From positions 39,500 through 103,499 of the forward strand of contig NZ_RARC01000022.1 of assembly GCF_003719305.1 (NCBI RefSeq): 64,000 nt of DNA. The letters run 5' to 3'. Source of the DNA: Mycolicibacterium stellerae (GTDB lineage: Bacteria; Actinomycetota; Actinomycetes; Mycobacteriales; Mycobacteriaceae). The notes below the pieces were generated by a model. That model saw only the letters and a list, made by a program, of their open reading frames with translations, was not told the origin of the DNA and did no database searches. The position numbers and the translations under genes were made by a program. Shown piece by piece: positions 1 to 8,203 of this stretch. Position 1 is the first letter of the stretch; each line of letters begins with the position of its first letter.

Positions 1-453
1 CGCGACATCCTGATCTCGTGTGTGGCCGGCGCGATGGCGTCGGTGATCACCGCGATCGCCAACCTGGCGTTCTTCGCCAGCATGTTCGGCGGAAACCGCG
101 ACGGTGGCGCGAATCCCTTTGCCATCCTGCTTGTTTCGCTGCTCGGGCCCATCGCCGCAACGGTTATTCGGCTGGCGGTGTCGCGGTCGCGCGAGTACCA
201 GGCCGACCAGTCCGGCGCCGAGTTGACCGGCGACCCGCTGTCGCTTGCGTCGGCGCTTCGCAAGATCAGCGGTGGCGTGCAGCAGGCGCCGTTGCCGCCG
301 GAGCCGCAGCTGGCCGACCAGGCGCACCTGATGATCGCCAGCCCGTTCCGCGCGGGCGAGAAGATGGGCAAGCTGTTCTCCACGCACCCGCCGATCGAGG
401 AGCGGATCCGCAGGCTCGAGGAGATGGCGGGCCGCGGCCCCGGCCAGTACTAG
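1..453 (+). CDS. htpX: Protease HtpX, C-terminal part (5' end outside window)
   Basis: The reading frame is open from base 1, so only the last 150 residues are present. HtpX is a membrane-bound zinc metalloprotease (M48) that degrades misfolded membrane proteins. Visible here are the late transmembrane segments (about residues 7-28 and 40-60 of the fragment), followed by SREYQAD, which carries the third zinc ligand Glu, and the conserved C-terminal FSTHPPIEERIRRLE. The HExxH motif lies upstream of the window. Position next to gpsA matches the M. tuberculosis Rv0563-Rv0564c order (recalled). The assignment is secure; completeness cannot be judged. Confidence 0.95.
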   Translation, partial: RDILISCVAGAMASVITAIANLAFFASMFGGNRDGGANPFAILLVSLLGPIAATVIRLAVSRSREYQADQSGAELTGDPLSLASALRKISGGVQQAPLPPEPQLADQAHLMIASPFRAGEKMGKLFSTHPPIEERIRRLEEMAGRGPGQY

Positions 454-497
454 CCACCGCCTCTGCTTTTCACTTCTGCACCACTTAAGCTGAGCCG

Positions 498-1031
498 ATG
501 CTGAGCAGAACGATCCTCGTGGGTGCTGCGGCAGCCGCCGTGGCCAGTGCGCCGGGCATCGCCGCGGCCGATCCGAGCGAGCCACCCCCGCCTCCGCCGC
601 CGCCCAACGTGAACGGCTACGCGCCGGTGAAGCCGTCGGACTACGCGGTGCTTGGCGACGCGGCATACGCCTTCACCACGCCTGACGGGCTGACGTGCCT
701 GCTGCAGCGCTCCGGTGGCTACGGATGCAGCGGCCCGATGCCCGGCGGGCCCGAAGGCGCGAACATGGTCAGCGGCGCGATCGGCGGCGTGCCGGTCTTT
801 TCCAACGTCGCGGCCAACCCGTTCACCAGTGCCGGTGACATCAAGCCGCTTCCGGCCAACTCGCGGCTGTCGTTCCAGACCTTGAGCTGCGGCAGCGACG
901 GCACCGTCACCTCATGCGTCGACAGTCGCAATCAGGCGGGCTTCGTGATCAGCCCCGCGGGCAGTTTCATTGTCGGTCAAGTCAATCCGTTGGTCGACCG
1001 GCCCGAAGGAACGAACCCCTACTTCAACTAG
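498..1031 (+). CDS. Secreted mycobacterial protein of unknown function
   Basis: A 177-residue protein with a clear Sec signal peptide: MLSRTILVGAAAAAVASAPG followed by an AAA-DPSE cleavage region near residue 25. A proline run of about eight residues follows, then a compact domain of about 130 residues with four cysteines (in TCLLQ, YGCSG, LSCGS and TSCVD) that could form two disulfides outside the cell. No enzyme motif is visible. The gene follows htpX by 44 bases and converges on gpsA with one base between stop codons. It resembles the many small exported proteins of mycobacteria; I cannot give a function. Confidence 0.8.
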   Translation: MLSRTILVGAAAAAVASAPGIAAADPSEPPPPPPPPNVNGYAPVKPSDYAVLGDAAYAFTTPDGLTCLLQRSGGYGCSGPMPGGPEGANMVSGAIGGVPVFSNVAANPFTSAGDIKPLPANSRLSFQTLSCGSDGTVTSCVDSRNQAGFVISPAGSFIVGQVNPLVDRPEGTNPYFN

Positions 1032-1032
1032 C

Positions 1033-2058
1033 TCAGAACCCCGAGCCGTACACTTCGTGCCCCGGCTTCTCGGCGGCCAGCCCACGGTAGGCGTCCTCGA
1101 CGGTTGCGCCGTGGTTGACGACGCCGTCGACCTCGCGAGCGATCGGCATCGACAGGCCGTACTCCTCGGCGAATTCCATGATCACGCTTGCCGCCTTGAC
1201 GCCCTCGGCGACCTGGTTCATCGACGAGATGATCTCGTCGATCGACTTGCCCGCGCCCAGCTGCTCGCCGACGTGGCGGTTGCGGCTGCGCTGGCTTGTG
1301 CACGTGACGATCAAGTCACCCATGCCCGCGAGGCCGGCGAACGTATCGCGGTGGCCGCCCATCGCTTCGCCGAGCCGCGACATCTCGCGCAGCGCGCGAG
1401 CGATCACCAATGCGCGGGTGTTCTCGCCGATACCGAGGGAGTAACCCATGCCGACGGCGATGGCGTAGACGTTCTTCAGCGCGCCCGCCATCTCCACACC
1501 GACGACGTCATCGGTTGTATAGGTGCGGAATCGTTGGGTGCGGAACAGGGTTGCGAGGTTGGCGGCCAGGTGCTGGTCCGGCATTGCAAGCACTGCCGCG
1601 GCGGCATATCCCTCGGCGACCTCGCGGGCGATGTTCGGACCGGCCAGGATGCCCGCAGGGTGCCCCGGCAGTACCTCGTCGACGATCTGGCTCATTCGGT
1701 AGTTGGTGCCCTGTTCGAGGCCCTTCACCAAAGACACCACCGGCACCCACGGCCGCAGCTCCTTGGCGAGTTCGGTCAGCACGCCGCGGAAGCCGTGGGA
1801 CGGCACACCCATCACGATGACGTCGGCGCACTCGGCCGCCTCGGAGAAGTCGGTGGTGGCCTGCAGCGTCAGCGCCAGCTCGACCTCGTCGCCGAGGTAC
1901 TTGGTGTTTCGATGCTTCTCGTTGATGTCGTTGGCGGTCTCCTCGGAGCGCACCCACTGCAATGTCGGCCCGCGCCTGGCGCAGATGGAAGCGACGGTGG
2001 TGCCCCAGGATCCTCCACCGAGGACGACGACTTTGGGTTCGCGTTGAGCAGGTGCCAT
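1033..2058 (-). CDS. gpsA: NAD(P)-dependent glycerol-3-phosphate dehydrogenase
   Basis: 341 residues, the usual length. It reduces dihydroxyacetone phosphate to sn-glycerol 3-phosphate for phospholipid synthesis, in the cytosol. The N-terminus has the Rossmann motif VVVLGGGSWGTTVA (residues 10-23). Later come SLVKGLE and the catalytic-lysine region GALKNVYAIAVG, then GLAGMGDLIVTCTS, which is diagnostic of GpsA. In M. tuberculosis the gene between htpX and the yajQ locus is gpdA1 (Rv0564c), so this is probably the gpdA1 orthologue of two mycobacterial paralogues. The ATG at 2058 fits the Rossmann start. Confidence 0.97.
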   Translation of the reverse strand: MAPAQREPKVVVLGGGSWGTTVASICARRGPTLQWVRSEETANDINEKHRNTKYLGDEVELALTLQATTDFSEAAECADVIVMGVPSHGFRGVLTELAKELRPWVPVVSLVKGLEQGTNYRMSQIVDEVLPGHPAGILAGPNIAREVAEGYAAAAVLAMPDQHLAANLATLFRTQRFRTYTTDDVVGVEMAGALKNVYAIAVGMGYSLGIGENTRALVIARALREMSRLGEAMGGHRDTFAGLAGMGDLIVTCTSQRSRNRHVGEQLGAGKSIDEIISSMNQVAEGVKAASVIMEFAEEYGLSMPIAREVDGVVNHGATVEDAYRGLAAEKPGHEVYGSGF

Positions 2059-2212
2059 GGGTTGAAGCGTATTGCCGACGCACGCCGTTTCACTGGGAGT
2101 TGACGAACTGCGTCGGGCACATCGCCGAAGTTAGCTGATGCGAACAAATTGGTGCGGAAACACCCCTTGCGCCGCTGGTAGCGTCGATTGCCAGCTGGCA
2201 GAAAGGCTCCCC

Positions 2213-2524
2213 GTGCCCGAACTGATCAAGGTCGACCCGCAGGACTTGGCTCGTGCCGCCGAGCGCGTCCGCGGGTACGCAGACCAACTCAGGGCCGGAC
2301 ACGGGTCGTCGGTGGCGGCGGCCGACGGCGCGCAGCCCGGACTGGTCGGGCGGTCGGCGCGAGCGGTCGACTCAAGGACTCAACGCTGGCAGACCACGAC
2401 GGCCGAGCTGTACCGAGTGCTGACCTCACAGGCGGACGCGTTGTCGAGTGCCGCGGCGGCCTACGCCAACACCGAGGACAACAACCGCGACATGATCGCG
2501 TCTGTGGATCCCACAAGCCTGTAG
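2213..2524 (+). CDS. Small EspC/WXG100-like, type VII secretion-associated protein
   Basis: About 103 residues from a GTG at 2213, preceded by GAAAGG at 2201-2206. An ATG at 2138 is in frame but has no ribosome site and would add unlikely sequence. The protein is helical: PELIKVDPQDLARAAERV, then RAVDSRTQRWQTTTAELYRVLTS, then an Ala-rich helix ending YANTEDNNRDMI. The layout and the tail pattern (YxxTEDxN) resemble the DUF2580/EspC family of ESX-associated proteins. It ends 6 bases before the DUF1023 gene, so the two are probably co-translated and may form a secreted pair. The pairing is inferred; the family call is moderately sure. Confidence 0.8.
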   Translation: MPELIKVDPQDLARAAERVRGYADQLRAGHGSSVAAADGAQPGLVGRSARAVDSRTQRWQTTTAELYRVLTSQADALSSAAAAYANTEDNNRDMIASVDPTSL

Positions 2525-2530
2525 GCCCCA

Positions 2531-4357
2531 ATGTCGTTGACGATCGAGGACGTAGCGCGCTGGGATCCCGGGGCGGTCCGCGCGGTCGGTGACGCCGCCC
2601 GCACCCGCGCGCAGATGTCGATCGACACCGCCAACGACCTGCCGACGTTTCCGGACTGGACGGGTCCCGGTTCCGTGGAGGCCAAGCAGGCGCTCGAGCG
2701 GACCCGGCAGGCGCTGATGAGGGACGCCGACGCAGCGCTGGCGGCGGCGCGCGCGGCCGACGCCGCGGCCGTCAACGTCCAGATCGTCAAGGACAACCTG
2801 GCGCAGGTGCTGAACATGGCCCGCGACTGCGGCATGGTGGTCGATCCGGCGGCAGGCACGGTCCGTCCAACATTTCCAGCCACGGCCCTGCCGAACGATT
2901 GGCACAACGCACAAGTGCTTCAGCAGGCGATCCAACAGGTGCTGGCGCAAGCGAATACGGTCGATCAGCAGCTGGCCGACGCGATGGACCGGGCCGACGA
3001 CGTCGTCGACGTGCCGCCCGAGGCGCGACCGATCCCGTTGCCGCCGCCCGGTGCCACCGCCGAAGAGGTCGAGCAGTGGTGGAAGTCGTTGAGCCAGAAG
3101 GACCGTGAGCGGCTGATCGCCGAACATCCGGCAGAGGTGGGAAATCTCAACGGGGTTCCCGCGGCGGCGCGCGACATGGTCAACCAGCAGGTGCTCACCG
3201 ACGACCTGAACCGGATCGCGGATACCGCTGCGCAGCACGGTGTTTCGAACGAGCAGGTGTTGGCGAACCCCGGTTTCTACGGCCTGTCGGCGGACGACGT
3301 CACGCGCTACAACAACGCCATCAAGGTCCAGCAGGGAATGAACCATCAGCGCGGTGACGACCCCGACCCGTCCCGGCAGCGGCCGGTCATGCTGTGGCGC
3401 TACGAGCCGCTCGCAGATCGCGGCCAGGGCCGCGCCGCCATCGCGATCGGCAACCCCGATTACGCCGACAACACGACGGTCACCGTGCCTGGCACCGGCA
3501 GCAGTGTGGAGGGTGGCTGGCTCAGCGACGGCCACAACGACGCCATGAACCTCTGGGACCAGGCCAACGCGGCCGACCCGAACAGCACTCACTCGGTGAT
3601 CTCGTGGATGGGCTACGACGCACCCGACGGCTTCTCCGACACGCGCGTCGCCAACCCGGATCTTGCCCGGGCCGGGGGCAGCGTGTTGGCGGCCGACGTC
3701 AACGGGCTTTGGACCACCCATCAGGACCCGCAACAGCACGTCACGGTGATCGGGCATTCCTATGGGTCGACGACGGTGGCCGACGCCTTCGCCCAGTCTG
3801 GTATGCACGCCAACGACGCCGTCCTCATCGGTTGCCCAGGAACGGATTTGGCGAGAAGTGCCGCCGACTTCCACCTCGACGGCGGAAATGTCTACGTCGG
3901 CTCGGCGTCGACGGACCCGGTCAGCTACATCGGAACGGCGCCGGAGTATCTGCACGACTATCTGAACCGTGAACTGGGCTATCCGGTAGGGCTCGACGCG
4001 GGTCTCGGGCTGGATCCCGCGGGCGATCAGTTTGGCTCGATCAGGTTCGACGCGGAGGTGGCCGGGCGCGACGGCATCGACAGGAACGACCATTCGCACT
4101 ACTACGACATGGGCAGCGAGTCGCTGCGGGCGATGACCTACATCGCCGTCGGCGAGGGCGGCGAGCTGGGTGATGAAGGGCTGCTGGCCGACGGCCGCCG
4201 GCAGCCGCACGTCGACCTGCCCACCGAAATCGACCTGCCGTTCGGCGGAAGGATCGAGTTGCCGCCCGTAGGCTTCGACATACCGGGATCGCCCGCATAC
4301 CTCGATCCAGAAACCGGTCGTCCATCGGAGTCAGTGACCAAAGACCATGCGTTCTAA
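2531..4357 (+). CDS. DUF1023 alpha/beta hydrolase with helical N-terminus
   Basis: 608 residues. The first 200 or so are helical and WXG100-like (MSLTIEDVARWDPGAVRAVGDA, then TFPDWTG with the small-Trp-Gly turn). The central and C-terminal part is the DUF1023 alpha/beta-hydrolase domain: TVTVPGTGS near residue 317, a nucleophile elbow GHSYGST near residue 412, DAVLIGCPG, and SASTDPVSYIG, which probably holds the acid residue. No signal peptide is visible, so if exported it would go with the small protein upstream through a type VII system (inference). It overlaps the following lipoprotein gene by 11 bases, suggesting translational coupling. Substrate unknown; actinobacterial DUF1023 proteins are mostly uncharacterised esterase-like enzymes. 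Confidence 0.88.
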   Translation: MSLTIEDVARWDPGAVRAVGDAARTRAQMSIDTANDLPTFPDWTGPGSVEAKQALERTRQALMRDADAALAAARAADAAAVNVQIVKDNLAQVLNMARDCGMVVDPAAGTVRPTFPATALPNDWHNAQVLQQAIQQVLAQANTVDQQLADAMDRADDVVDVPPEARPIPLPPPGATAEEVEQWWKSLSQKDRERLIAEHPAEVGNLNGVPAAARDMVNQQVLTDDLNRIADTAAQHGVSNEQVLANPGFYGLSADDVTRYNNAIKVQQGMNHQRGDDPDPSRQRPVMLWRYEPLADRGQGRAAIAIGNPDYADNTTVTVPGTGSSVEGGWLSDGHNDAMNLWDQANAADPNSTHSVISWMGYDAPDGFSDTRVANPDLARAGGSVLAADVNGLWTTHQDPQQHVTVIGHSYGSTTVADAFAQSGMHANDAVLIGCPGTDLARSAADFHLDGGNVYVGSASTDPVSYIGTAPEYLHDYLNRELGYPVGLDAGLGLDPAGDQFGSIRFDAEVAGRDGIDRNDHSHYYDMGSESLRAMTYIAVGEGGELGDEGLLADGRRQPHVDLPTEIDLPFGGRIELPPVGFDIPGSPAYLDPETGRPSESVTKDHAF

Positions 4358-4895
4358 ACGATTTCAGTTGAGTACGGTGATCCTCATACTCGCCGTGGTT
4401 TCAGGAGGCTGCTCGATGTTTCCTCATGCCGACAAACCCTCGACGACGCCGCCGGCGCCGGTGCAGACGCAGTCCGACGAGGACACGATCAAGCAGGTGG
4501 TCGACCCTGCCAAGACCATCGTGGCGGTGGCCGCGCTTCAGGACGTGAGTGGCGGCGTCGGATTCGAGGCGTGCAACGATCAGGGCGAGCCACCCTATCG
4601 GGGCAGGCTCGAGATGGGCTTCCGCATTCCCGACGATATCGAGCCGAAGAAGTACTTCGAGCAGATCGCCGAGACGATGGTGGCGCAGGGCAACGGCTGG
4701 TACGACGGCCCGCCGCCGGGCAAGAACCCGTTCGGCACTGTCATCCACACCGACACAGTGTTCGCGGTGATCGGCCAGAACCCGGTAGCGCGCGAAGACG
4801 GCTACGTGCACATCTTCGGTGAGTGCCGCAACATGGCCGACCACAAAGACGGCGCGAGCGTGAACGTCACCGACCGGCTGGTCAGCGGTAGTTGA
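4347..4895 (+). CDS. Putative lipoprotein
   Basis: 182 residues starting MRSKRFQLSTVILILAVVSGGC: a positively charged n-region, hydrophobic core and lipobox VSGGC with Cys22 as the lipidation site. The mature part begins with a Pro/Thr-rich linker and then a domain with two further cysteines (EACND, GECRN). No catalytic motif is seen. The start codon lies inside the 3' end of the DUF1023 gene (11-base overlap), and the stop overlaps the convergent yajQ gene by 14 bases. Position suggests it works with the hydrolase at the cell envelope; the role is unknown. Confidence 0.82.
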   Translation: MRSKRFQLSTVILILAVVSGGCSMFPHADKPSTTPPAPVQTQSDEDTIKQVVDPAKTIVAVAALQDVSGGVGFEACNDQGEPPYRGRLEMGFRIPDDIEPKKYFEQIAETMVAQGNGWYDGPPPGKNPFGTVIHTDTVFAVIGQNPVAREDGYVHIFGECRNMADHKDGASVNVTDRLVSGS

Positions 4896-5373
4896 CGAAC
4901 TGCAGCGCGACCTCCAGGTCGGCCTTCTTCAACAACGCCTGGACTGCCTGAAGGTCGTCGCGCTTCTTGGAGCTGACCCGGACCTCGTCGCCCTGGATTT
5001 GCGTCTTGACGCCCTTGGGTCCTTCGTCGCGAATCAGCTTGGTGATCTTCTTGGCGTCCTCGCTGGAAATGCCCTGCTTGATGGTCCCGCTGACCTTGTA
5101 GGTCTTGCCGCTCGCCTGTGGATCGCCGACGTCGAAGGCCTTCATCGAGATGTCGCGACGGATCAGCTTCTCCTTGAACACGTCGATGGCGGCCTTGGTG
5201 CGCTCCTCGGTGGACGAGGTGATGGTGATGGTCTCCTCGCCCTGCCATTCGATGTGGGTGTCGGTGCCGCGGAAGTCGAAGCGGGTGGACAGCTCCTTGG
5301 CGGCCTGGTTGAGGGCGTTGTCGACCTCTTGTCGATCGACCTTGCTGACGACGTCGAAGCTTGAATCCGCCAT
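4882..5373 (-). CDS. yajQ: YajQ family nucleotide-binding protein
   Basis: 163 residues from ATG at 5373, preceded on the minus strand by GAGGAG. A longer open frame reaching 5565 is an artefact because it would run across the tRNA region. The sequence begins MADSSFDVVSKVDRQEVDNA and contains FDFRGTDT, then the second ferredoxin-like half with KGVKTQIQGDEVRVSSKKRDDLQ. The family has two duplicated alpha/beta folds; members elsewhere bind tRNA or nucleotides, including cyclic di-GMP in some bacteria. The cognate gene in M. tuberculosis is Rv0566c (recalled). A diguanylate cyclase is encoded in this window, but no direct link is shown. Confidence 0.95.
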   Translation of the reverse strand: MADSSFDVVSKVDRQEVDNALNQAAKELSTRFDFRGTDTHIEWQGEETITITSSTEERTKAAIDVFKEKLIRRDISMKAFDVGDPQASGKTYKVSGTIKQGISSEDAKKITKLIRDEGPKGVKTQIQGDEVRVSSKKRDDLQAVQALLKKADLEVALQFVNYR

Positions 5374-5543
5374 TGGATCGGCTCTCCTCTCGTTGTGCTC
5401 GTATGTACTATCCCACGACGCCCAAACCGACATTTCGCAGGGAAAGTGCGAGTAGACCGCTGCAAAACGTCGATCTCGGCGCAGGGGCAGCCGGCCGTTT
5501 TCGTCCTCGGTGGGTCCTCGTTGTACCCTGCTAGTCGCACAAT

Positions 5544-5629
5544 GGCAGGTTGCCCGAGCGGCCAATGGGAGCGGACTGTAAATCCGTCGGCTAACGCCTA
5601 CGCAGGTTCGAATCCTGCACCTGCCACCA
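5544..5629 (+). tRNA. tRNA-Tyr (GUA), CCA encoded
   Basis: Acceptor arm GGCAGGT at 5544-5550 pairs with ACCTGCC at 5619-5625, followed by ACCA. The anticodon loop CTGTAAA carries GTA at 5578-5580. A long variable arm around 5585-5600 makes it a class II tRNA, as expected for bacterial tRNA-Tyr. The T arm GCAGGTTCGAATCCTGC is intact. No second copy of its 3' end was noticed in the window. Confidence 0.97.
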
Positions 5630-5700
5630 AGGTCAGGATCGTCGGGTTTGACTCCGGGCCTGGTCCGCGACCTATGCCATTGGGCCGCTCTGGTCGACGA

Positions 5701-6366
5701 CTATCCGACCGCCGTCAGGGAGGATGCCTCGCGCCACAGACGCGTCGCGTTGTCGCCATCGAGCGCGTAGCTCGCGACCCCGCCGGCACGGCCGAGATTC
5801 TCGGCACGTTCGGTGACTACGTCGGCCTCGTTGTTGTTCTCGAAGTACCGTCCGCCGAACCCCTCGATGAGCGGCGACGCCGCCAGCAGCACTGATGTCG
5901 ACGCGCCTTGTTCGACGGTTTTCTGGAACTCCTCAGGAGTGCGCAACCCGCCGGTGTGCTTTTGGAGACCGGTGGCGATCGCACCCGGATTCAGTGCGTT
6001 GGAGACGATTCCGTCATCGGCCCACCGCGCAGTTACCTCGACGGCCAGCAATACGGTCGCCGTCTTCGACTGACCGTAAGCGGTCATCGGATCGTAGGGG
6101 CGGAACCGGTAATGGAGATCGTCAAATACCATGGGCGAGAACAGATGCCCGGTCGAACTGACCGACACCACGCGCGCGCCGCCGGCGGAGGCGAGAGCGT
6201 TCCGCAACTGTGCGGCGAGGACGAAATGCCCGAGGAAGTTGCTTGCGAATTGCATCGCACACCCCAGCGCACTGCGCTGCAGCTCGGGCAACGCCATGAC
6301 TCCGGCATTGTTGACCAGGATGTGCAGCGGGCCGTTCCACGCCCGGGCGAATGCGGAGACCGAGGT
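5701..6366 (-). pseudogene. Headless short-chain dehydrogenase remnant
   Basis: About 222 residues of a classical-type SDR: HILVNNAGVM, NFLGHFVLA, the catalytic Ser region VVSVSSTGH, and the Tyr/Lys pair in AYGQSKTA, continuing to a natural-looking C-terminus. The N-terminal 80 or so residues with the TGxxxGIG cofactor motif are missing. Reading upstream, similarity to the family stops near TSVSAFARAW at about 6366, directly against the stop codon of the isochorismatase remnant. A TTG/ATG could still open the frame, but the product could not bind NAD(P) in the normal way. This looks like a deletion scar. Confidence 0.8.
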
Positions 6367-6370
6367 GTGT

Positions 6371-7009
6371 TCATGTGTCGGTGCTCTCAACTGCTGCGGT
6401 CATAACGGTTACGACCTCGGCTGTGGCGACGACGGTGTGGGCGAGGAACGCGTAGTTGATAAGTGCCGCCTGGTACCCGTCCCCTCGGGTGGGGTGCCGT
6501 GGGCCTGCCGTGGCGTCGCGAACGACGGTCACCTCGAAACCGTTCTCGAGCAGGTCCCGCAGGTGCGACTCCACGCACATGTTGGCCAACATGCCACACA
6601 GGATTATCTTGGCGATGCCCCGTTTACGGAGTTGCAGGATAGGGTCGTTCGATTGGGGACTCCACACCTTGTGTGGGCTGACGACGATCGTTTCGCTGTC
6701 ATCGATGAAGGTTTTGAATTCGTCGAGCCAGTCGGCGCCGGACCCGGTGAATCCGTCCAGCGTGAGGGCGCCGTTGCGGGCGAAGGTGTGGGTGCGGAAC
6801 TTGTCCGATTCGAGTGGGCCGTTGAACAGTCAGGTGCTGTCGGTCGGATAGAAGTAGTGCGCAGAGATGTACACGCCGAAGCCCGTGGCCTTGGCGGCAG
6901 CAAGGATGTCGACCAAGTGTTGGACGGTATTGTTCTCGGTCACACTGGCACCCACGCTGTCCCAGTTCTTTCCGGTGGGACTCAGGACGTCGTTCTGCGG
7001 GTCACACCT
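6371..7009 (-). pseudogene. Isochorismatase-family cysteine hydrolase remnant with internal stop
   Basis: Reading the minus strand from about 7009 gives CDPQNDVLSPTGKNW with the family's catalytic-Asp region, then VYISAHYFYPTDST. A TGA follows at 6830-6832, exactly where TGG (Trp) would be expected. The frame continues LFNGPLESDKF and reaches LCGMLANMCVESH, the nucleophile-Cys region, ending normally at 6371. No ATG, GTG or TTG lies between the in-frame stop near 7061 and residue CDPQN, so the start is also lost. A GTG at 6667 could begin only the last 98 residues. Two independent defects make it a pseudogene. Confidence 0.85.
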
Positions 7010-7172
7010 GGTCGCGAGTGAACGGCGGGTCGACCAGCACGGCGTCGTGCGCGCCGTAGATCAGCGTTGACGTCACCGGTGAGGACACGATGGCGCTGCC
7101 GTCGGGCAGCCGCTGTTCGCGCTGACGCGGCAGACCCTCATGGACCATCGTTTCGTAGGCGAGTTCGGTCAT
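7002..7172 (-). pseudogene. N-terminal stub of an MBL-fold hydrolase
   Basis: An ATG at 7172 with GAAAGGAAA just upstream starts MTELAYETMVHEGLPRQREQ, followed by LPDGSAIVSSPVTSTLIYG and AVLVDPPFTRDQV, the typical first strands of a metallo-beta-lactamase-fold hydrolase. The frame stops at 7002, before the HxHxDH zinc motif, where the sequence runs out of frame into the isochorismatase remnant. The fold cannot form, so this is a truncation. It lies 11 bases downstream of the intact alpha/beta hydrolase gene and was probably its operon partner. Confidence 0.78.
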
Positions 7173-7183
7173 GGTGTTTCCTT

Positions 7184-8092
7184 TCAGCGGGTTTCGGTTG
7201 AGGCGAGGTGCTCGACGAACCAGTCGCGGGCCGCACCGGCGGCCAGGCCGAACTGGTTTAGGTAGGGGTCGAAGTGTCCGCCACGGATGGTGACGAGTTT
7301 CTTGGGTTGCAATGCACGTTCGTAGGCGGCCAGCGCGAGGTCGGTGACGGTGACGGTGTCCTGTAGCCCGACGACCATCAGCAACGGGGTGGGGGAGACG
7401 CGCGAGATCCACGTGCCCGGTTCGTACATCCTGGCGGCGCGCGAGGACCGCACTGTCATGAGGTTCTGCCAGACACCTTCGGGCACCGGCTGGTTGTAGA
7501 ACGCGATGGCGTCGGCGGCGCGGTATGCCGCCGGGATCGCGGGATCCGCGCCCACCACGGCTTGCGTTGCGGGCGGCTCGCCGCGGAACTGGCGTCGTTC
7601 GTCCTCGATGAATCCCGCTTCCAGCGCCGCCACGTCATGGGGCGCGATGCGTCGCAGGCTCTGCTCGTAGCCGCTGATTGTGGGCACCTGAGCGACGACG
7701 GCGCGCAGCCGCCGATCGGTAGCACCCAGCACGATGGCGTGCCCGCCCGCGTAGCTCGTTCCCCAGAGGCCGATGCGGTCCGGATCGACGGCGGGGCGAC
7801 TTTCCAAGAAGGAAATAGCACGCCGCCAATCGGCGATCTGAATCCACGGGTCGACATCGAAGCGTGGCTCGCCGTCGCTGGCCCCGAAACCGCGATGGTC
7901 GTGCACCAGCACCACGAAGCCGGCCTCGGCGAACACCCGTGCGAATCGCTCCAGCCCGTGTTCCTTGACGCCCGCGAAGCCGTGCGCCATCGTGATGCCC
8001 GGATGGGGCCCCGCATCGTCGGGCCCGAACAGCCAGCCCCTCAACGTCACTGCGCCTTCGCCGGTGAATTCGACGTCTTGTCGCCGCATCAT
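7184..8092 (-). CDS. Alpha/beta hydrolase (dienelactone-hydrolase/acetyl-xylan-esterase-like)
   Basis: 302 residues, beginning ATGATG with GAAAGGAG upstream. It has the oxyanion region HGFAGVKEHG (near 37), the strand VVLVHDHRGFGASDG, nucleophile elbow LWGTSYAGG (near 109-117), an acid candidate in VGLQDTVT, and the catalytic His in IRGGHFDPY near the C-terminus. All triad elements are in place, so the gene appears intact although everything downstream in the transcript is broken. It is divergent from an XRE regulator. The exact ester or C-C substrate cannot be read from sequence; detoxification of a lactone or ester is plausible. Confidence 0.88.
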   Translation of the reverse strand: MMRRQDVEFTGEGAVTLRGWLFGPDDAGPHPGITMAHGFAGVKEHGLERFARVFAEAGFVVLVHDHRGFGASDGEPRFDVDPWIQIADWRRAISFLESRPAVDPDRIGLWGTSYAGGHAIVLGATDRRLRAVVAQVPTISGYEQSLRRIAPHDVAALEAGFIEDERRQFRGEPPATQAVVGADPAIPAAYRAADAIAFYNQPVPEGVWQNLMTVRSSRAARMYEPGTWISRVSPTPLLMVVGLQDTVTVTDLALAAYERALQPKKLVTIRGGHFDPYLNQFGLAAGAARDWFVEHLASTETR

Positions 8093-8137
8093 CTGCTCCT
8101 TTCGCGTTGTCTAACGGCATAACATTCACGATCGGTC

Positions 8138-8175
8138 CACCATGTCCGAACAGGGAAATCCCATCGACCATGGTG
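8138..8175. promoter_or_regulatory. Inverted repeat in divergent promoter
   Basis: CACCATG at 8138-8144 and CATGGTG at 8169-8175 are perfect 7-base arms separated by 24 bases, between the alpha/beta hydrolase and the XRE gene. It could be an operator for the XRE regulator, but arms this short also occur by chance. Confidence 0.25.
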
Positions 8176-8203
8176 CTGGGAGGGACAGGCTTACGCTCAT
8201 TGG

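Noticed and set aside
970..2103. Long plus-strand open frame opposite gpsA
   Set aside because: It mirrors the gpsA gene, has no domain pattern and its Arg/His/Val-rich composition is typical of antisense frames in high-GC DNA.
2426..4210. 594-residue minus-strand open frame opposite the DUF1023 gene
   Set aside because: No ribosome site, no family motifs; the plus-strand protein has a clear hydrolase elbow and WXG-type head.
6131..7021. 296-residue plus-strand open frame across the broken genes
   Set aside because: It is antisense to recognisable isochorismatase and SDR sequence and shows no motif of its own.
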